From: Pedosphaera sp.
Lineage (GTDB): Bacteria; Verrucomicrobiota; Verrucomicrobiia; Limisphaerales; SXQI01
Assembly (NCBI GenBank): GCA_025359965.1
Contig: JANYDC010000111.1
Span: 1 to 64,000 of the forward strand
Length of the DNA: 64,000 nucleotides
Reading direction: 5' to 3'
Under the pieces are notes generated by a model. That model was given only the letters and a program-made list of their open reading frames with translations, searched no databases and was not told the DNA's origin. Made by a program: the position numbers and the translations under genes. Of this stretch, positions 1 to 7,738 are shown one piece after another (within the stretch, counting starts at the first letter, position 1; each line of letters starts with the position of its first letter).

Positions 1-54
1 ACGCTCGGTCAGGGAGAAGAAGGAAAGCTCAGCGGGGCGGATGATTTCAGGCAT
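1..54 (-). CDS. Start of an unidentified protein, cut by the left edge
   Basis: Reading leftward, an ATG at 54-52 opens a frame that stays free of stops to the edge and gives the 18 residues MPEIIRPAELSFFSLTER. It lies just downstream of, and on the same strand as, the sigma factor-kinase pair, with a gap of 64 bases, so it could be the next gene of that transcript. The ribosome binding site is weak (AAAGA). I do not recognise the protein, and 18 codons are too few to name it or to exclude a chance open frame. Confidence 0.35.
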   Translation of the reverse strand, partial: MPEIIRPAELSFFSLTER

Positions 55-118
55 GCATTCTTTGACGAAATCCACAACCCATCTACTCAAAATCCACACC
101 AGCTTTTTTAACATTATT

Positions 119-3052
119 TCAGTTTCTGGAAGTGCCCTGAAGATCCCATAGGTGAAGAACGTGTTTGCTGGAAGCTTCAACCAACCAGGTCCCGTCAGGG
201 CTGAAGAGCAATCGAGTGATGTAACGGCGGGTTGGATATTCGAGGGTCATGATTTCCTGTCCGTTTGAGGCATCGAGCAGCTGAACTCGCGATGGTTTGG
301 GCGTCCACGCGAGGGTGCTTCCATCCGGTGAGAAGGCTACCTCCCAAAACGAAGGGTCTTCGCCGGGTGTGACTTCGTGATGCCAGCGTATTTGGCCATC
401 GCTCATCCGGAAGACATAACAGCCGTTTTCGGTGCCAATGGCCAGCCATTGACTATCGGAACTGACTGCGAGGTGCGTGCCGTGGCCGACGGAAGTTTGC
501 CAGGCGAGTCTGCCATCAGCCACTTCAAAGACACGCGCTCCCAGATGATTGCGCGTGCCCACCGCAAGCCACCGGCCATCAGGGCTGATAACAATTGTTT
601 CTGCCATCTCCTGACCATGGTTCCATGAACGGTTCTTACCGTGATCGATCAGGTGGACTTCACCTCCGGCAATCCAAGCGAGGATTGTGGAGTCTGCACT
701 CACGGTTAATTTGCCTTCATTTTGTGATGCTTCGTATTTTTGCGCCTCGCGAACCTCAATCAGATGTCCCGGTCGGGAGATAAGCCGCCAACGTCGAATA
801 CCGTTGTTGCTGTTGCTGAACATTTCGGTGGCGTCTTTGTTTAGAAAGACTGCTTGTGAATAGCATGGCTCAAACAAGGCAAGAGTGCCTGTTTCAACGT
901 GCCAGATTCGTATGCCATCGGTGTCCGGAGCAGCCAGCCACTGGCCATCCCCGGAAAACGAAGTCATGAATGGGCCCCCTGATTCGTGCGGGTCGCCATA
1001 GAACCATTCTTTCCAGACCTCTCCGCCGGTGAGTTTCCACGTTCTTGAAGCGGGTTCACTACCCAAACGCCAGATCAATTTCTGTTGGATTGGGTTGTAA
1101 CTGATTTCATAGCCCGTGGCTTCTATGCGGCCAAGCTCCTGCCCGGCGTGCCAGTCCCACAGGCGGGAGGTTCCATCCCAGCTGGAAGTCAGCAGCCACG
1201 GAAAGGGTGGTAAGAAAAGAGTGTTGATGATTTGCGCCTGATGGCGGCCGAGAATGGTGGATTCCTTCCACTCCTGGGTTTCACGAACGTGAAGATAGCC
1301 ATCAGTGGTCCCCATCGCGAAGGCTAGGCCGTCGGGATGCCAGTTGGCGGTCTCCAAGTCCGCAATGAGTTTTTCGACTGGTTTGATTGCAAAGGTTTGG
1401 GCATCGGCCATCTGCAATTCACGCGAGCCACTCAGAATTATTAAGCTTTTGCCATCAGGGCTCCAGCGCAATGGGCTTTCAATGGTTGCGTTGGTCCAGG
1501 TGTGGATTTTGGTCCAGTCTGGAAGGTGGTGGAGAACAACATCGCCATTAGTATAGGCAACAGCGGCCTCGGGATGATGTGGACGGAAGGCCAGGGTGAA
1601 ATAATTGGTGTTGAGTTCAACAATCTTCGCGGAGCTATCAAGATCCCAGATCCGTTCCGTGTAAAGTCCGTAACCTGCATACAGAAAACGGCCCTCATCG
1701 GATAGGATTAGCGGATCACGTACTGGTTCCCCTTGAGGTGGAACCAGTCTCGGTGACCGGCCTGTACGAGGATCTCGGACCAGAATGGATCCATCATCTT
1801 TAATGATGATCGATGGAGTCCCTGAAGATTGATCTGACTTGGCATCGGGGTCCGGCACGAGGTCGGGAAGGGCCAAGGCGGTGGCGGCCAAACTTCGGGC
1901 TTGTACCCGAAGTGTCGTGGGAACGCGATTGGTCAGGAGTGCGAGCACGGTGGCGCGGCGGCCAATTTGTTGGCTTTGCAGAATCGCCCGGGCTTGAGAG
2001 ATAATGGCTTCGCTTAATCTTTCCTGAGCCGATTGTTCAGCAACCTGAGCGCGACGGCGCAGCATTTCCTCAAGTTTTCTGTTTTCTCGTTCCGTCGAGG
2101 CCTGTCGTTGCGCCAGAAAACCTCCCAGAACGGCCAATACCGCCAATACCGCGATACCCAGCACCAGCTGTCTGGCCTGTTTCAGCCTGCCCTCCACCAA
2201 CCGCAAACGTTTGACTGATCGGCCGGCTTGCAACAGGGCGAGATCGGCCGCCAACTCGTTGGCGTTTTGATATCGCTCTGACGGATGGGTCGCGCAGGCT
2301 TTCAACCAAATGGCGTTGAGCTCAAGCAATCCCGCGCTGTTGGCCAGATCGGAAACATCAGGCGGCAAAGTCGGAAAGTCATTGCGGTCCCGCCCTGTTC
2401 CCGTCTCGTAAAGCATTTTCCCAAGGCTGTAGATGTCGGCGGTAACCGTTCCAGCGCCTTCAGGCGGAATAAATCCTTCAGTGCCGACGTAACTCAACGA
2501 ATCGTCGGCAGACGCCACCAGCCCAACGTCAGCAAACTTGGCTGTTCCATCGACGTAAATGATGTTCGAGGGCTTGATGTCTCTATGCACCAACCCTGCG
2601 CGGTGGAGGTGAGCCAGGGCCAGAGCCAGGCCGTGGAAGAGATGGATGCACTCACTAACGGGCAATCGATGTCTCAGGACGAGGTCGGAGCTCAGGGATC
2701 GCGGATTGTAGCTTGCGGACATGCCGTTCGGCAAAGGGTCAGCCAGCTCCATCACATAGTAAAAAAATCCTTCCTCTTCATTCCTGCCGACCTGTAGAAC
2801 GTCGACTAACCCGTCATGCGTTCTGGAAATGGGTTCGAATTTACGGATGCCGGCAAATTCCCGCTCAAATGGCCTTAAGTTCGTGAACACCGCCTTTCGT
2901 ACGATCTTGACGGCTCTCAGCGTCCCCAAAACATTTCGAGCCAGCCAAACCTCCCCATAACTGCCGCGACCAATCGATTGGATTAATTGATGATCCGGGA
3001 TTGATGGCGGTATGGACGACTGTTGACGCACGTCGTCCAACGAAGAAAGCAC
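119..3052 (-). CDS. Membrane serine/threonine protein kinase with C-terminal WD40 propeller
   Basis: This is a 977-residue Hanks-type kinase. The glycine loop GRGSYGEVW is at about 28-36, the ATP lysine at 49 (AVKI), and the catalytic loop HRDIKPSN at 156-163. The metal-binding triad reads DVG (175-177) instead of DFG, and the APE-like element reads PPE. A single membrane span follows at about 297-315 and then a short coiled coil, so the kinase should face the cytoplasm. The remaining 600 residues hold WD40-like blades with repeated SPDG and W-D motifs, probably outside the membrane as a sensor or scaffold. The start is GTG, because a stop lies 6 bases upstream in frame. It is 33 bases behind an ECF sigma factor on the same strand, so kinase and sigma factor probably form one signalling unit. 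All catalytic residues except the DFG phenylalanine are present, so activity is expected. Confidence 0.9.
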   Translation of the reverse strand: MLSSLDDVRQQSSIPPSIPDHQLIQSIGRGSYGEVWLARNVLGTLRAVKIVRKAVFTNLRPFEREFAGIRKFEPISRTHDGLVDVLQVGRNEEEGFFYYVMELADPLPNGMSASYNPRSLSSDLVLRHRLPVSECIHLFHGLALALAHLHRAGLVHRDIKPSNIIYVDGTAKFADVGLVASADDSLSYVGTEGFIPPEGAGTVTADIYSLGKMLYETGTGRDRNDFPTLPPDVSDLANSAGLLELNAIWLKACATHPSERYQNANELAADLALLQAGRSVKRLRLVEGRLKQARQLVLGIAVLAVLAVLGGFLAQRQASTERENRKLEEMLRRRAQVAEQSAQERLSEAIISQARAILQSQQIGRRATVLALLTNRVPTTLRVQARSLAATALALPDLVPDPDAKSDQSSGTPSIIIKDDGSILVRDPRTGRSPRLVPPQGEPVRDPLILSDEGRFLYAGYGLYTERIWDLDSSAKIVELNTNYFTLAFRPHHPEAAVAYTNGDVVLHHLPDWTKIHTWTNATIESPLRWSPDGKSLIILSGSRELQMADAQTFAIKPVEKLIADLETANWHPDGLAFAMGTTDGYLHVRETQEWKESTILGRHQAQIINTLFLPPFPWLLTSSWDGTSRLWDWHAGQELGRIEATGYEISYNPIQQKLIWRLGSEPASRTWKLTGGEVWKEWFYGDPHESGGPFMTSFSGDGQWLAAPDTDGIRIWHVETGTLALFEPCYSQAVFLNKDATEMFSNSNNGIRRWRLISRPGHLIEVREAQKYEASQNEGKLTVSADSTILAWIAGGEVHLIDHGKNRSWNHGQEMAETIVISPDGRWLAVGTRNHLGARVFEVADGRLAWQTSVGHGTHLAVSSDSQWLAIGTENGCYVFRMSDGQIRWHHEVTPGEDPSFWEVAFSPDGSTLAWTPKPSRVQLLDASNGQEIMTLEYPTRRYITRLLFSPDGTWLVEASSKHVLHLWDLQGTSRN

Positions 3053-3085
3053 AAATCAGTCGGCGAAGCCAGCCTTGCCACTCCA

Positions 3086-3718
3086 TCAAATTTCTTCGGA
3101 CTGCAGGCGCTTGAGTTCCTTCTTCACTAGAGCTCCAACCCGATGCCGGGTGACGTAGATTAATGCAATGCTAACCCCCAGAGCCTTGGCAACTTTGGTC
3201 ACCGTCCAGCCTTGCAGCACATAAAGGTCAAAAATCTGAAAGTGCTCGGGTCGGACCTTCTTTTTTATCCTGGCTAATGCCAGGGCAGAAAGATGCTGCT
3301 GCCATTGCTGTTCCCAGATTTCATCCATGGGTTTGGTGGAAGCATCAGGCAACTCTTCCAACGCTTCCTGCGAGATGATCGTTGAGCTTCCTGTGGCATC
3401 CGGTTGCCTATTCGTCTCCCGGTACCGCTTACGCAGTTGATCGGCAATCCGTCTGCGGGTGATCTGGCAGAGCCATCCCTTGAAACGCCCGCGGGTGGGG
3501 TCGTAGCGAAAGTCCTGCATCTGGCCTGCGACGGCCACAATGGTTTCTTGGACCACATCCTGCGCTTCGGCATCCTGCAATCCCGCCTTGCGCGCCACAT
3601 CGTAAATGAGCCGCCAGTACATCTCAAAAAAATCCCGCCAAGAATCGTGGTCGTCCCAATTCTTGAGACGACTTAGCAGGCTCTGCCGCGTGGGCAGAAA
3701 ACGTTCTGGTTCAGCCAT
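3086..3718 (-). CDS. ECF-type RNA polymerase sigma factor
   Basis: This 210-residue protein has the two-domain layout of extracytoplasmic-function sigma factors. Region 2 (about 45-105) carries AEAQDVVQETIVAV and the WLCQITRRRIADQLRKR segment that contacts the -10 element. Region 4 (about 155-205) has the helix-turn-helix around TVTKVAKALGVSIALIYVTRHR. The linker is longer than in classic ECF factors and rich in Asp, Ser and Thr. No anti-sigma factor lies next to it. Its neighbour is a transmembrane Ser/Thr kinase with WD40 repeats, a pairing known for several ECF groups of Planctomycetes and Verrucomicrobia, where phosphorylation is thought to control the factor. Direct control by this kinase is inference. 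The ATG start is well placed and the 5' side faces the divergent propeller gene. Confidence 0.9.
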   Translation of the reverse strand: MAEPERFLPTRQSLLSRLKNWDDHDSWRDFFEMYWRLIYDVARKAGLQDAEAQDVVQETIVAVAGQMQDFRYDPTRGRFKGWLCQITRRRIADQLRKRYRETNRQPDATGSSTIISQEALEELPDASTKPMDEIWEQQWQQHLSALALARIKKKVRPEHFQIFDLYVLQGWTVTKVAKALGVSIALIYVTRHRVGALVKKELKRLQSEEI

Positions 3719-3859
3719 GGAAATGTGGATACCTATCCATTGATCAATTCGCTCAGAGATTGGCTTTCCTTACAGAATTCGCAAATTGTTTAGCGTGTGC
3801 GCTTCAGTGCTTGAATGTTTTGCTTGCTGGGGCGAAAATCACCCCTCATCTCCACACGC

Positions 3860-4852
3860 ATGAAATACCATCTGAGTTTGGTTCTTGGCGCATCATTAAG
3901 CATTCTTCCGCTTGCGACACCACCTTCACACGCTGCTGAAACCGCAGCCGTAGCTTCTCGGGCATTACCGGGTAAAGGGCTGGGAGAACATGATTTTCTC
4001 TATGCCGGCGAATCGAAAAACAGGCGCGCCTTTATCATTCGGAAAGGGCAGGTGGTTTGGTCCTACGAAGATCCGGCGGGCAAAGGTGAGATCAGCGACG
4101 CTGTTTTGCTGTCGAATGGAAATTTGCTCATTGCCCATCAGTACGCGGTGAAGCTGGTTTCGCCCGAGAAAAAAGCGATTTGGAATTGGGATGCCCCGAA
4201 AGGCACTGAGATCCACACGGCCATGCCCATTGGTCTCGAACATGTATTGTACGTGCAGAATGGTGATCCGGCGTTGGTGAGGGTGGTAAACATTGCGACA
4301 GGCGAGACCAGGAGGGAATTTACGGTGCCCGTCGGCAATCCCAAGAGTGTCCACGGCCATTTTCGCCACGCACGGGTCACGCCGTGGGGGACGCTGCTGA
4401 TCGCGCATATGGACATGAAAAAAGTTTGCGAGTATGACGCCAATGGCAAGGAAGTATGGTCATTCCCAGCGGATGGCCCTTGGGGGGCGACGCCCTTGAA
4501 GAACGGGAACGTTCTTTTGGTTGATCGCCGCTCGGTGCGCGAAATCACGCACCGGGGCGACACTTTGGCCACATTCTCTCCCGCCGATTCGCCAGATTAC
4601 AAACTGGCCAGCCTGCAATTGGCCTGGCGTTTGCCAAACGGAAATACTCTTGTGAACAGCTGGTTCAACGAGTGGAGCGGAACAGTCGATAAAACCAATC
4701 CGCCCGTGCAAGCCGTGGAATTCAGCGCCGATAAAAAAGTAGTCTGGGTTTTACGCTCCTGGGAAAATCCAGACCTTGGCCCCGCCACCACCATTCAAAT
4801 CCTTGATGAAGCCGACGCTCCAGAGCAGGTGACCTTCGGCGACATCAAATAA
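3860..4852 (+). CDS. Secreted PQQ-like beta-propeller protein
   Basis: This 330-residue protein starts with a signal peptide (residues 1 to about 25, ending SHA-A). The ATG at 3860 is preferred over one at 3815 because it places the charged n-region directly before the hydrophobic stretch. The mature part is a run of beta-propeller blades: VVWSYE, AIWNWD, EVWSFP and VVWVL close blades, and LLSNGNLLIAH, TPWGTLLIAH, LKNGNVLLVD and LPNGNTLVNSW form the middle strands. Such proteins resemble arylsulfotransferase or PQQ-type propellers, but I see no catalytic histidine pattern that would support sulfotransfer, so the substrate is unknown. The secreted esterase gene follows 31 bases downstream on the same strand, which suggests a joint extracellular role. 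Confidence 0.8.
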   Translation: MKYHLSLVLGASLSILPLATPPSHAAETAAVASRALPGKGLGEHDFLYAGESKNRRAFIIRKGQVVWSYEDPAGKGEISDAVLLSNGNLLIAHQYAVKLVSPEKKAIWNWDAPKGTEIHTAMPIGLEHVLYVQNGDPALVRVVNIATGETRREFTVPVGNPKSVHGHFRHARVTPWGTLLIAHMDMKKVCEYDANGKEVWSFPADGPWGATPLKNGNVLLVDRRSVREITHRGDTLATFSPADSPDYKLASLQLAWRLPNGNTLVNSWFNEWSGTVDKTNPPVQAVEFSADKKVVWVLRSWENPDLGPATTIQILDEADAPEQVTFGDIK

Positions 4853-4883
4853 ACACTCAGGGTCACAACTGAATTTAACTTTT

Positions 4884-5981
4884 ATGAATCGAACCCAAAT
4901 CGCAGCAGCCTGCGCTGTATTGCTCTTGTCCGCAGGCATGGCTTTTGCTCAAAATTCTGGAGGCTTAACCGCCACCAATACTCTCTCCCTGCCAGCCCCT
5001 TTGGGCATTCCGCAACCGGGCCCCACAAATGATGCGCCTTATGCTCCACAACCTATCCTGCAAGGCGGCGTGGTCTTGCCGCTCTACCCGCCCGGCTCCC
5101 CGTTTCTCAAAATGGCGCGGGTGCGCGAGGCTGAGCAATATAACCTAAGCAAGGCGGTGCCGGGCCGTATCAACAGCATCGTGAACATTCACAATCCTTC
5201 CATTGAGGTGCACACCGTGGATGGCAGCCTCAATACTGGCGCCGTTGTTATTCTGGCGGCTGGAGGAGGACACAAAACGCTGAACGTCGGCACCGAAAGC
5301 GCGGATTTTGTTTCCTATTTTTTCAACTATGGCATCAATACGGTCATTTTAAGGAATCGACTCCGTAGCGATGGCTACGATGCTAAAATCGATGCCGTCA
5401 ATGACGCGTTCCAAGCCATTCGTCTCGTGCGCGCCCATGCCAAGGAGTGGAACATTGACCCGGACCGGATTGGCATTATGGGATTTTCGGCAGGCGCTGA
5501 ATTGTCGGCCCCAGCGGCGGTTTTCTTTGAGGGGTTCGACAAAACAAACAACCTGTCCGGCGACCCCTTGGCCGGCGTTTCCTCTCGGCCTGATTTCGTG
5601 GGAATCGTTTACCCCGGTCCCACTCCCTTTGCTCGCGGTGCAACGCCGCCGATCCCGCGCAATACCCCGCCCGCGTTTATTATCTGCGGCGGAGCAGGGG
5701 ATCGCGGCCATGCAATCTGGGCGAATGAATACTTCACCGCCATGCTCAATGCCAGCATCCCGAACGTCGAAATGCACATCTACGGCAATGGCCGCCATCC
5801 CGGCGACACCTTGAGCGACGGCAGTCGCATGACCGGAGGGCTAACCTACCGAAATGGCATTCCTTTCGGAACATGGCAGGACCGCTACATTGATTGGTTC
5901 CGTGACCTCGGTTTTATGCAAAAACCCGGCAAAGAAACCAAAGCCGCCGCGGACGTGAAGGCATTTATGGCGCAAAAGTAG
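4884..5981 (+). CDS. Secreted alpha/beta hydrolase (esterase, acetyl-xylan-esterase-like)
   Basis: This 365-residue enzyme has a signal peptide (1 to about 22, MAFA-Q). The fold shows the oxyanion segment AAGGGHK (125-131), the nucleophile elbow GFSAG with Ser202, a likely acid in AGDRGH (Asp273) and the catalytic histidine in GNGRHPGD (His305). Spacing and motifs fit the carboxylesterase/BD-FAE-like group that removes acyl groups from plant polysaccharides or small esters. A Pro-rich linker of about 45 residues separates the signal peptide from the catalytic domain. It probably forms one transcript with the propeller protein upstream. The exact substrate cannot be read from the sequence. Confidence 0.85.
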   Translation: MNRTQIAAACAVLLLSAGMAFAQNSGGLTATNTLSLPAPLGIPQPGPTNDAPYAPQPILQGGVVLPLYPPGSPFLKMARVREAEQYNLSKAVPGRINSIVNIHNPSIEVHTVDGSLNTGAVVILAAGGGHKTLNVGTESADFVSYFFNYGINTVILRNRLRSDGYDAKIDAVNDAFQAIRLVRAHAKEWNIDPDRIGIMGFSAGAELSAPAAVFFEGFDKTNNLSGDPLAGVSSRPDFVGIVYPGPTPFARGATPPIPRNTPPAFIICGGAGDRGHAIWANEYFTAMLNASIPNVEMHIYGNGRHPGDTLSDGSRMTGGLTYRNGIPFGTWQDRYIDWFRDLGFMQKPGKETKAAADVKAFMAQK

Positions 5982-5989
5982 ATTTTTCT

Positions 5990-6031
5990 GCAGTTCAAGT
6001 CGTCGCGAAGCGTCTTGGACTGCGGAAGTCC
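5990..6031. repeat. REP-like intergenic palindrome
   Basis: The arms 5990-5999 and 6014-6023 pair over 10 bases with one G-T wobble. They enclose a small GC-rich loop with a CGCGAAGCG mini-stem. The second half (GGACT 6017-6021 with AGTCC 6027-6031) can form a competing hairpin. No T-tract follows, so it is a poor intrinsic terminator. Elements of the type CTTGGACTGCGG are, from memory, repeated between genes in related Verrucomicrobia. It lies just past the esterase stop codon. Confidence 0.45.
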
Positions 6032-6133
6032 TCTACAGCTTTTCCCCCATCATCCACCACCGTCAGAATCGAGCGATCCCATTCGAATCGCAAACTTGAG
6101 TTTATCCAGATTCCAGAGAAGACTGCGATTATC

Positions 6134-6895
6134 ATGTCTGTATCCCTCCAGAAAATCGTCTTGCAATGCGATCAGTGGCTTAAGACTGCCGAGGTGCAGG
6201 ATTACCCCGGCGCGGTCAATGGATTGCAGGTGGAGAACCGCACGCAAGAGGTCACCAAGATTGTGGCGGCTGTAGATGGCTCACTCACCGTGGCACGGTT
6301 GGCCATCGAGCACGGAGCCGACATCCTCATCGTTCACCACGGATTATTTTGGTCGCCCGGACATCCTTGGACTGGGCGGAAGTTCGAGTTGATGCGGGAA
6401 CTGCTGGAAAATAATCTGGCGGTTTACAGCTCGCATCTGCCACTGGATATCCATCCTCGGTTGGGCAACAACGCGCGGCTTTCAGCTGCGCTTGGATTGA
6501 AAGGCAGCACTCCATTCTTCGAAGAGAAAGGGCGAGCCTTGGGTGTGATCGCCGCCGGACCGGTGGCTTTGGACGAGTTGGCCACCCGATTGAGTGCAGC
6601 AACGGGAGCAGTCCCAAGAATCATTCCGGCTGGGCCAAAAATCTGTAAGCGCATTGGCATTGTCACAGGCGGCGCGGGCGAGCGTCTCAAGCTCGCGGCC
6701 AGTGCTGGAATTGACACTTTCATCACCGGCGAGGGGCCGCATTGGACTTATGCCTTGGCGGAAGATCTCGGAGTGAATGTTTTATACGGTGGCCACTACG
6801 CCACTGAGACATTTGGAGTCAAGGCCCTGGCGGAACGTTTGAGCAAAAAATTCAAATTGCCTTGGGAATTTGTGGATCATCCGACCGGGCTCTAG
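6134..6895 (+). CDS. Nif3-like dinuclear metal centre protein
   Basis: This 253-residue protein belongs to the Nif3/YbgI (DUF34) family, which forms hexameric rings with a dinuclear metal site. Metal ligands are visible as the HH pair at 68-69 (ILIVHHG), Asp105 and His107 in HLPLDIH, and near the C-terminus GHYATETFG with a His and a Glu. It is the short form, without the inserted PII-like domain that some homologues carry. Family members have been linked to GTP cyclohydrolase-type annotation, but the reaction remains unsettled. It is transcribed with mutM, which begins 18 bases after its stop. The start at 6134 is the only one that keeps the whole N-terminal domain. Confidence 0.92.
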   Translation: MSVSLQKIVLQCDQWLKTAEVQDYPGAVNGLQVENRTQEVTKIVAAVDGSLTVARLAIEHGADILIVHHGLFWSPGHPWTGRKFELMRELLENNLAVYSSHLPLDIHPRLGNNARLSAALGLKGSTPFFEEKGRALGVIAAGPVALDELATRLSAATGAVPRIIPAGPKICKRIGIVTGGAGERLKLAASAGIDTFITGEGPHWTYALAEDLGVNVLYGGHYATETFGVKALAERLSKKFKLPWEFVDHPTGL

Positions 6896-6913
6896 TACCC
6901 CGCCATTCATCGC

Positions 6914-7738
6914 ATGCCCGAGCTTGCTGAAGTTGAATTTTTTCGCCGAGTCTGGATGCGTGCCGCATCCGTACCGGTGCTTGAGGTGCAGCTGCACCCC
7001 AAAGCTCGTCCCTTGCGCGAGGTGGATTACGAGGCGTTGCGCGAAGGCCTTACCGGTTCCTGCCTGGAGTCCTCCTCTGCATCGGGCAAACGGATGTGTT
7101 ATAAATTTTCCGGAAACCAATGGCTTGGTGTCCATCTGGGGATGACTGGCGAGCTTAGAGTCGAAGCACCCGGTTTTATCCCTCTCAAACATGACCATCT
7201 CGTGCTGCGTCTGACGAAGTCTTCGCTGATCTTTGCCGATCCGCGCATGTTCGGCCGTATCCAATATGCCTCAGGAGCCGATGCCCCTCCTTGGTGGCGA
7301 GACCTGCCACCTGACCTCCTTTCACCAAAATTCAGCGAGGCATGTGTTAATGATTTTCTGCTTCGTCATCAAGGATTGCCGCTCAAGGCCGCAGTGCTTT
7401 TGCAGGATGGATTTGCCGGGGTGGGCAATTGGATGGCTGATGAAATTCTGTGGCGTTCCCATCTGCATCCGCAGCGGAAAGTGGCTACCCTCACTGCCGC
7501 TGAATCGGTAGCGATTCACGCCGAGACTGTCGCGGTGGCGCGTGAGGCTATGAGGACAGTGGCCGTGGAAAAGGGCACTACTTTCGCTGAGCCGCCGCAA
7601 GGCTGGCTTTTCCACACCCGGTGGGGAAAGGTTGGATTGTGTCCGCGGGACGGATCAAAACTGCGGAGGGAAACCGTGGGCGGCCGGACGACAGCGTGGT
7701 GCGAAGTGTGTCAGCCGAAGGGAAATAAAAGAGCGTGA
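6914..7738 (+). CDS. mutM: Formamidopyrimidine-DNA glycosylase (Fpg/MutM) with variant zinc finger
   Basis: This 274-residue base-excision repair enzyme removes oxidised purines and cleaves the abasic strand. The N-terminal PELAE places the catalytic Pro2 and Glu3 correctly. Lys59 (SASGKRM), HLGMTGE (74-80) and the helix-two-turn-helix segment with AGVGNWMADEILW are conserved. The C-terminal zinc finger is unusual. It reads C243-P-R-D246 where the family has CxxC, while C263-x2-C266 and the DNA-contacting Arg258 (GRTTAWC) are normal. Asp246 may serve as the fourth ligand, or the finger may be metal-poor. The stop codon overlaps the GTG of the protease gene by four bases (GTGA), which suggests coupled translation. 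Confidence 0.92.
   Translation: MPELAEVEFFRRVWMRAASVPVLEVQLHPKARPLREVDYEALREGLTGSCLESSSASGKRMCYKFSGNQWLGVHLGMTGELRVEAPGFIPLKHDHLVLRLTKSSLIFADPRMFGRIQYASGADAPPWWRDLPPDLLSPKFSEACVNDFLLRHQGLPLKAAVLLQDGFAGVGNWMADEILWRSHLHPQRKVATLTAAESVAIHAETVAVAREAMRTVAVEKGTTFAEPPQGWLFHTRWGKVGLCPRDGSKLRRETVGGRTTAWCEVCQPKGNKRA

Noticed and set aside
119-3052. Idea that the DVG motif makes the kinase a pseudokinase
   Set aside because: The metal-binding Asp, the HRD Asp, the ATP Lys and the glycine loop are all intact; only the Phe differs, which many active kinases tolerate.
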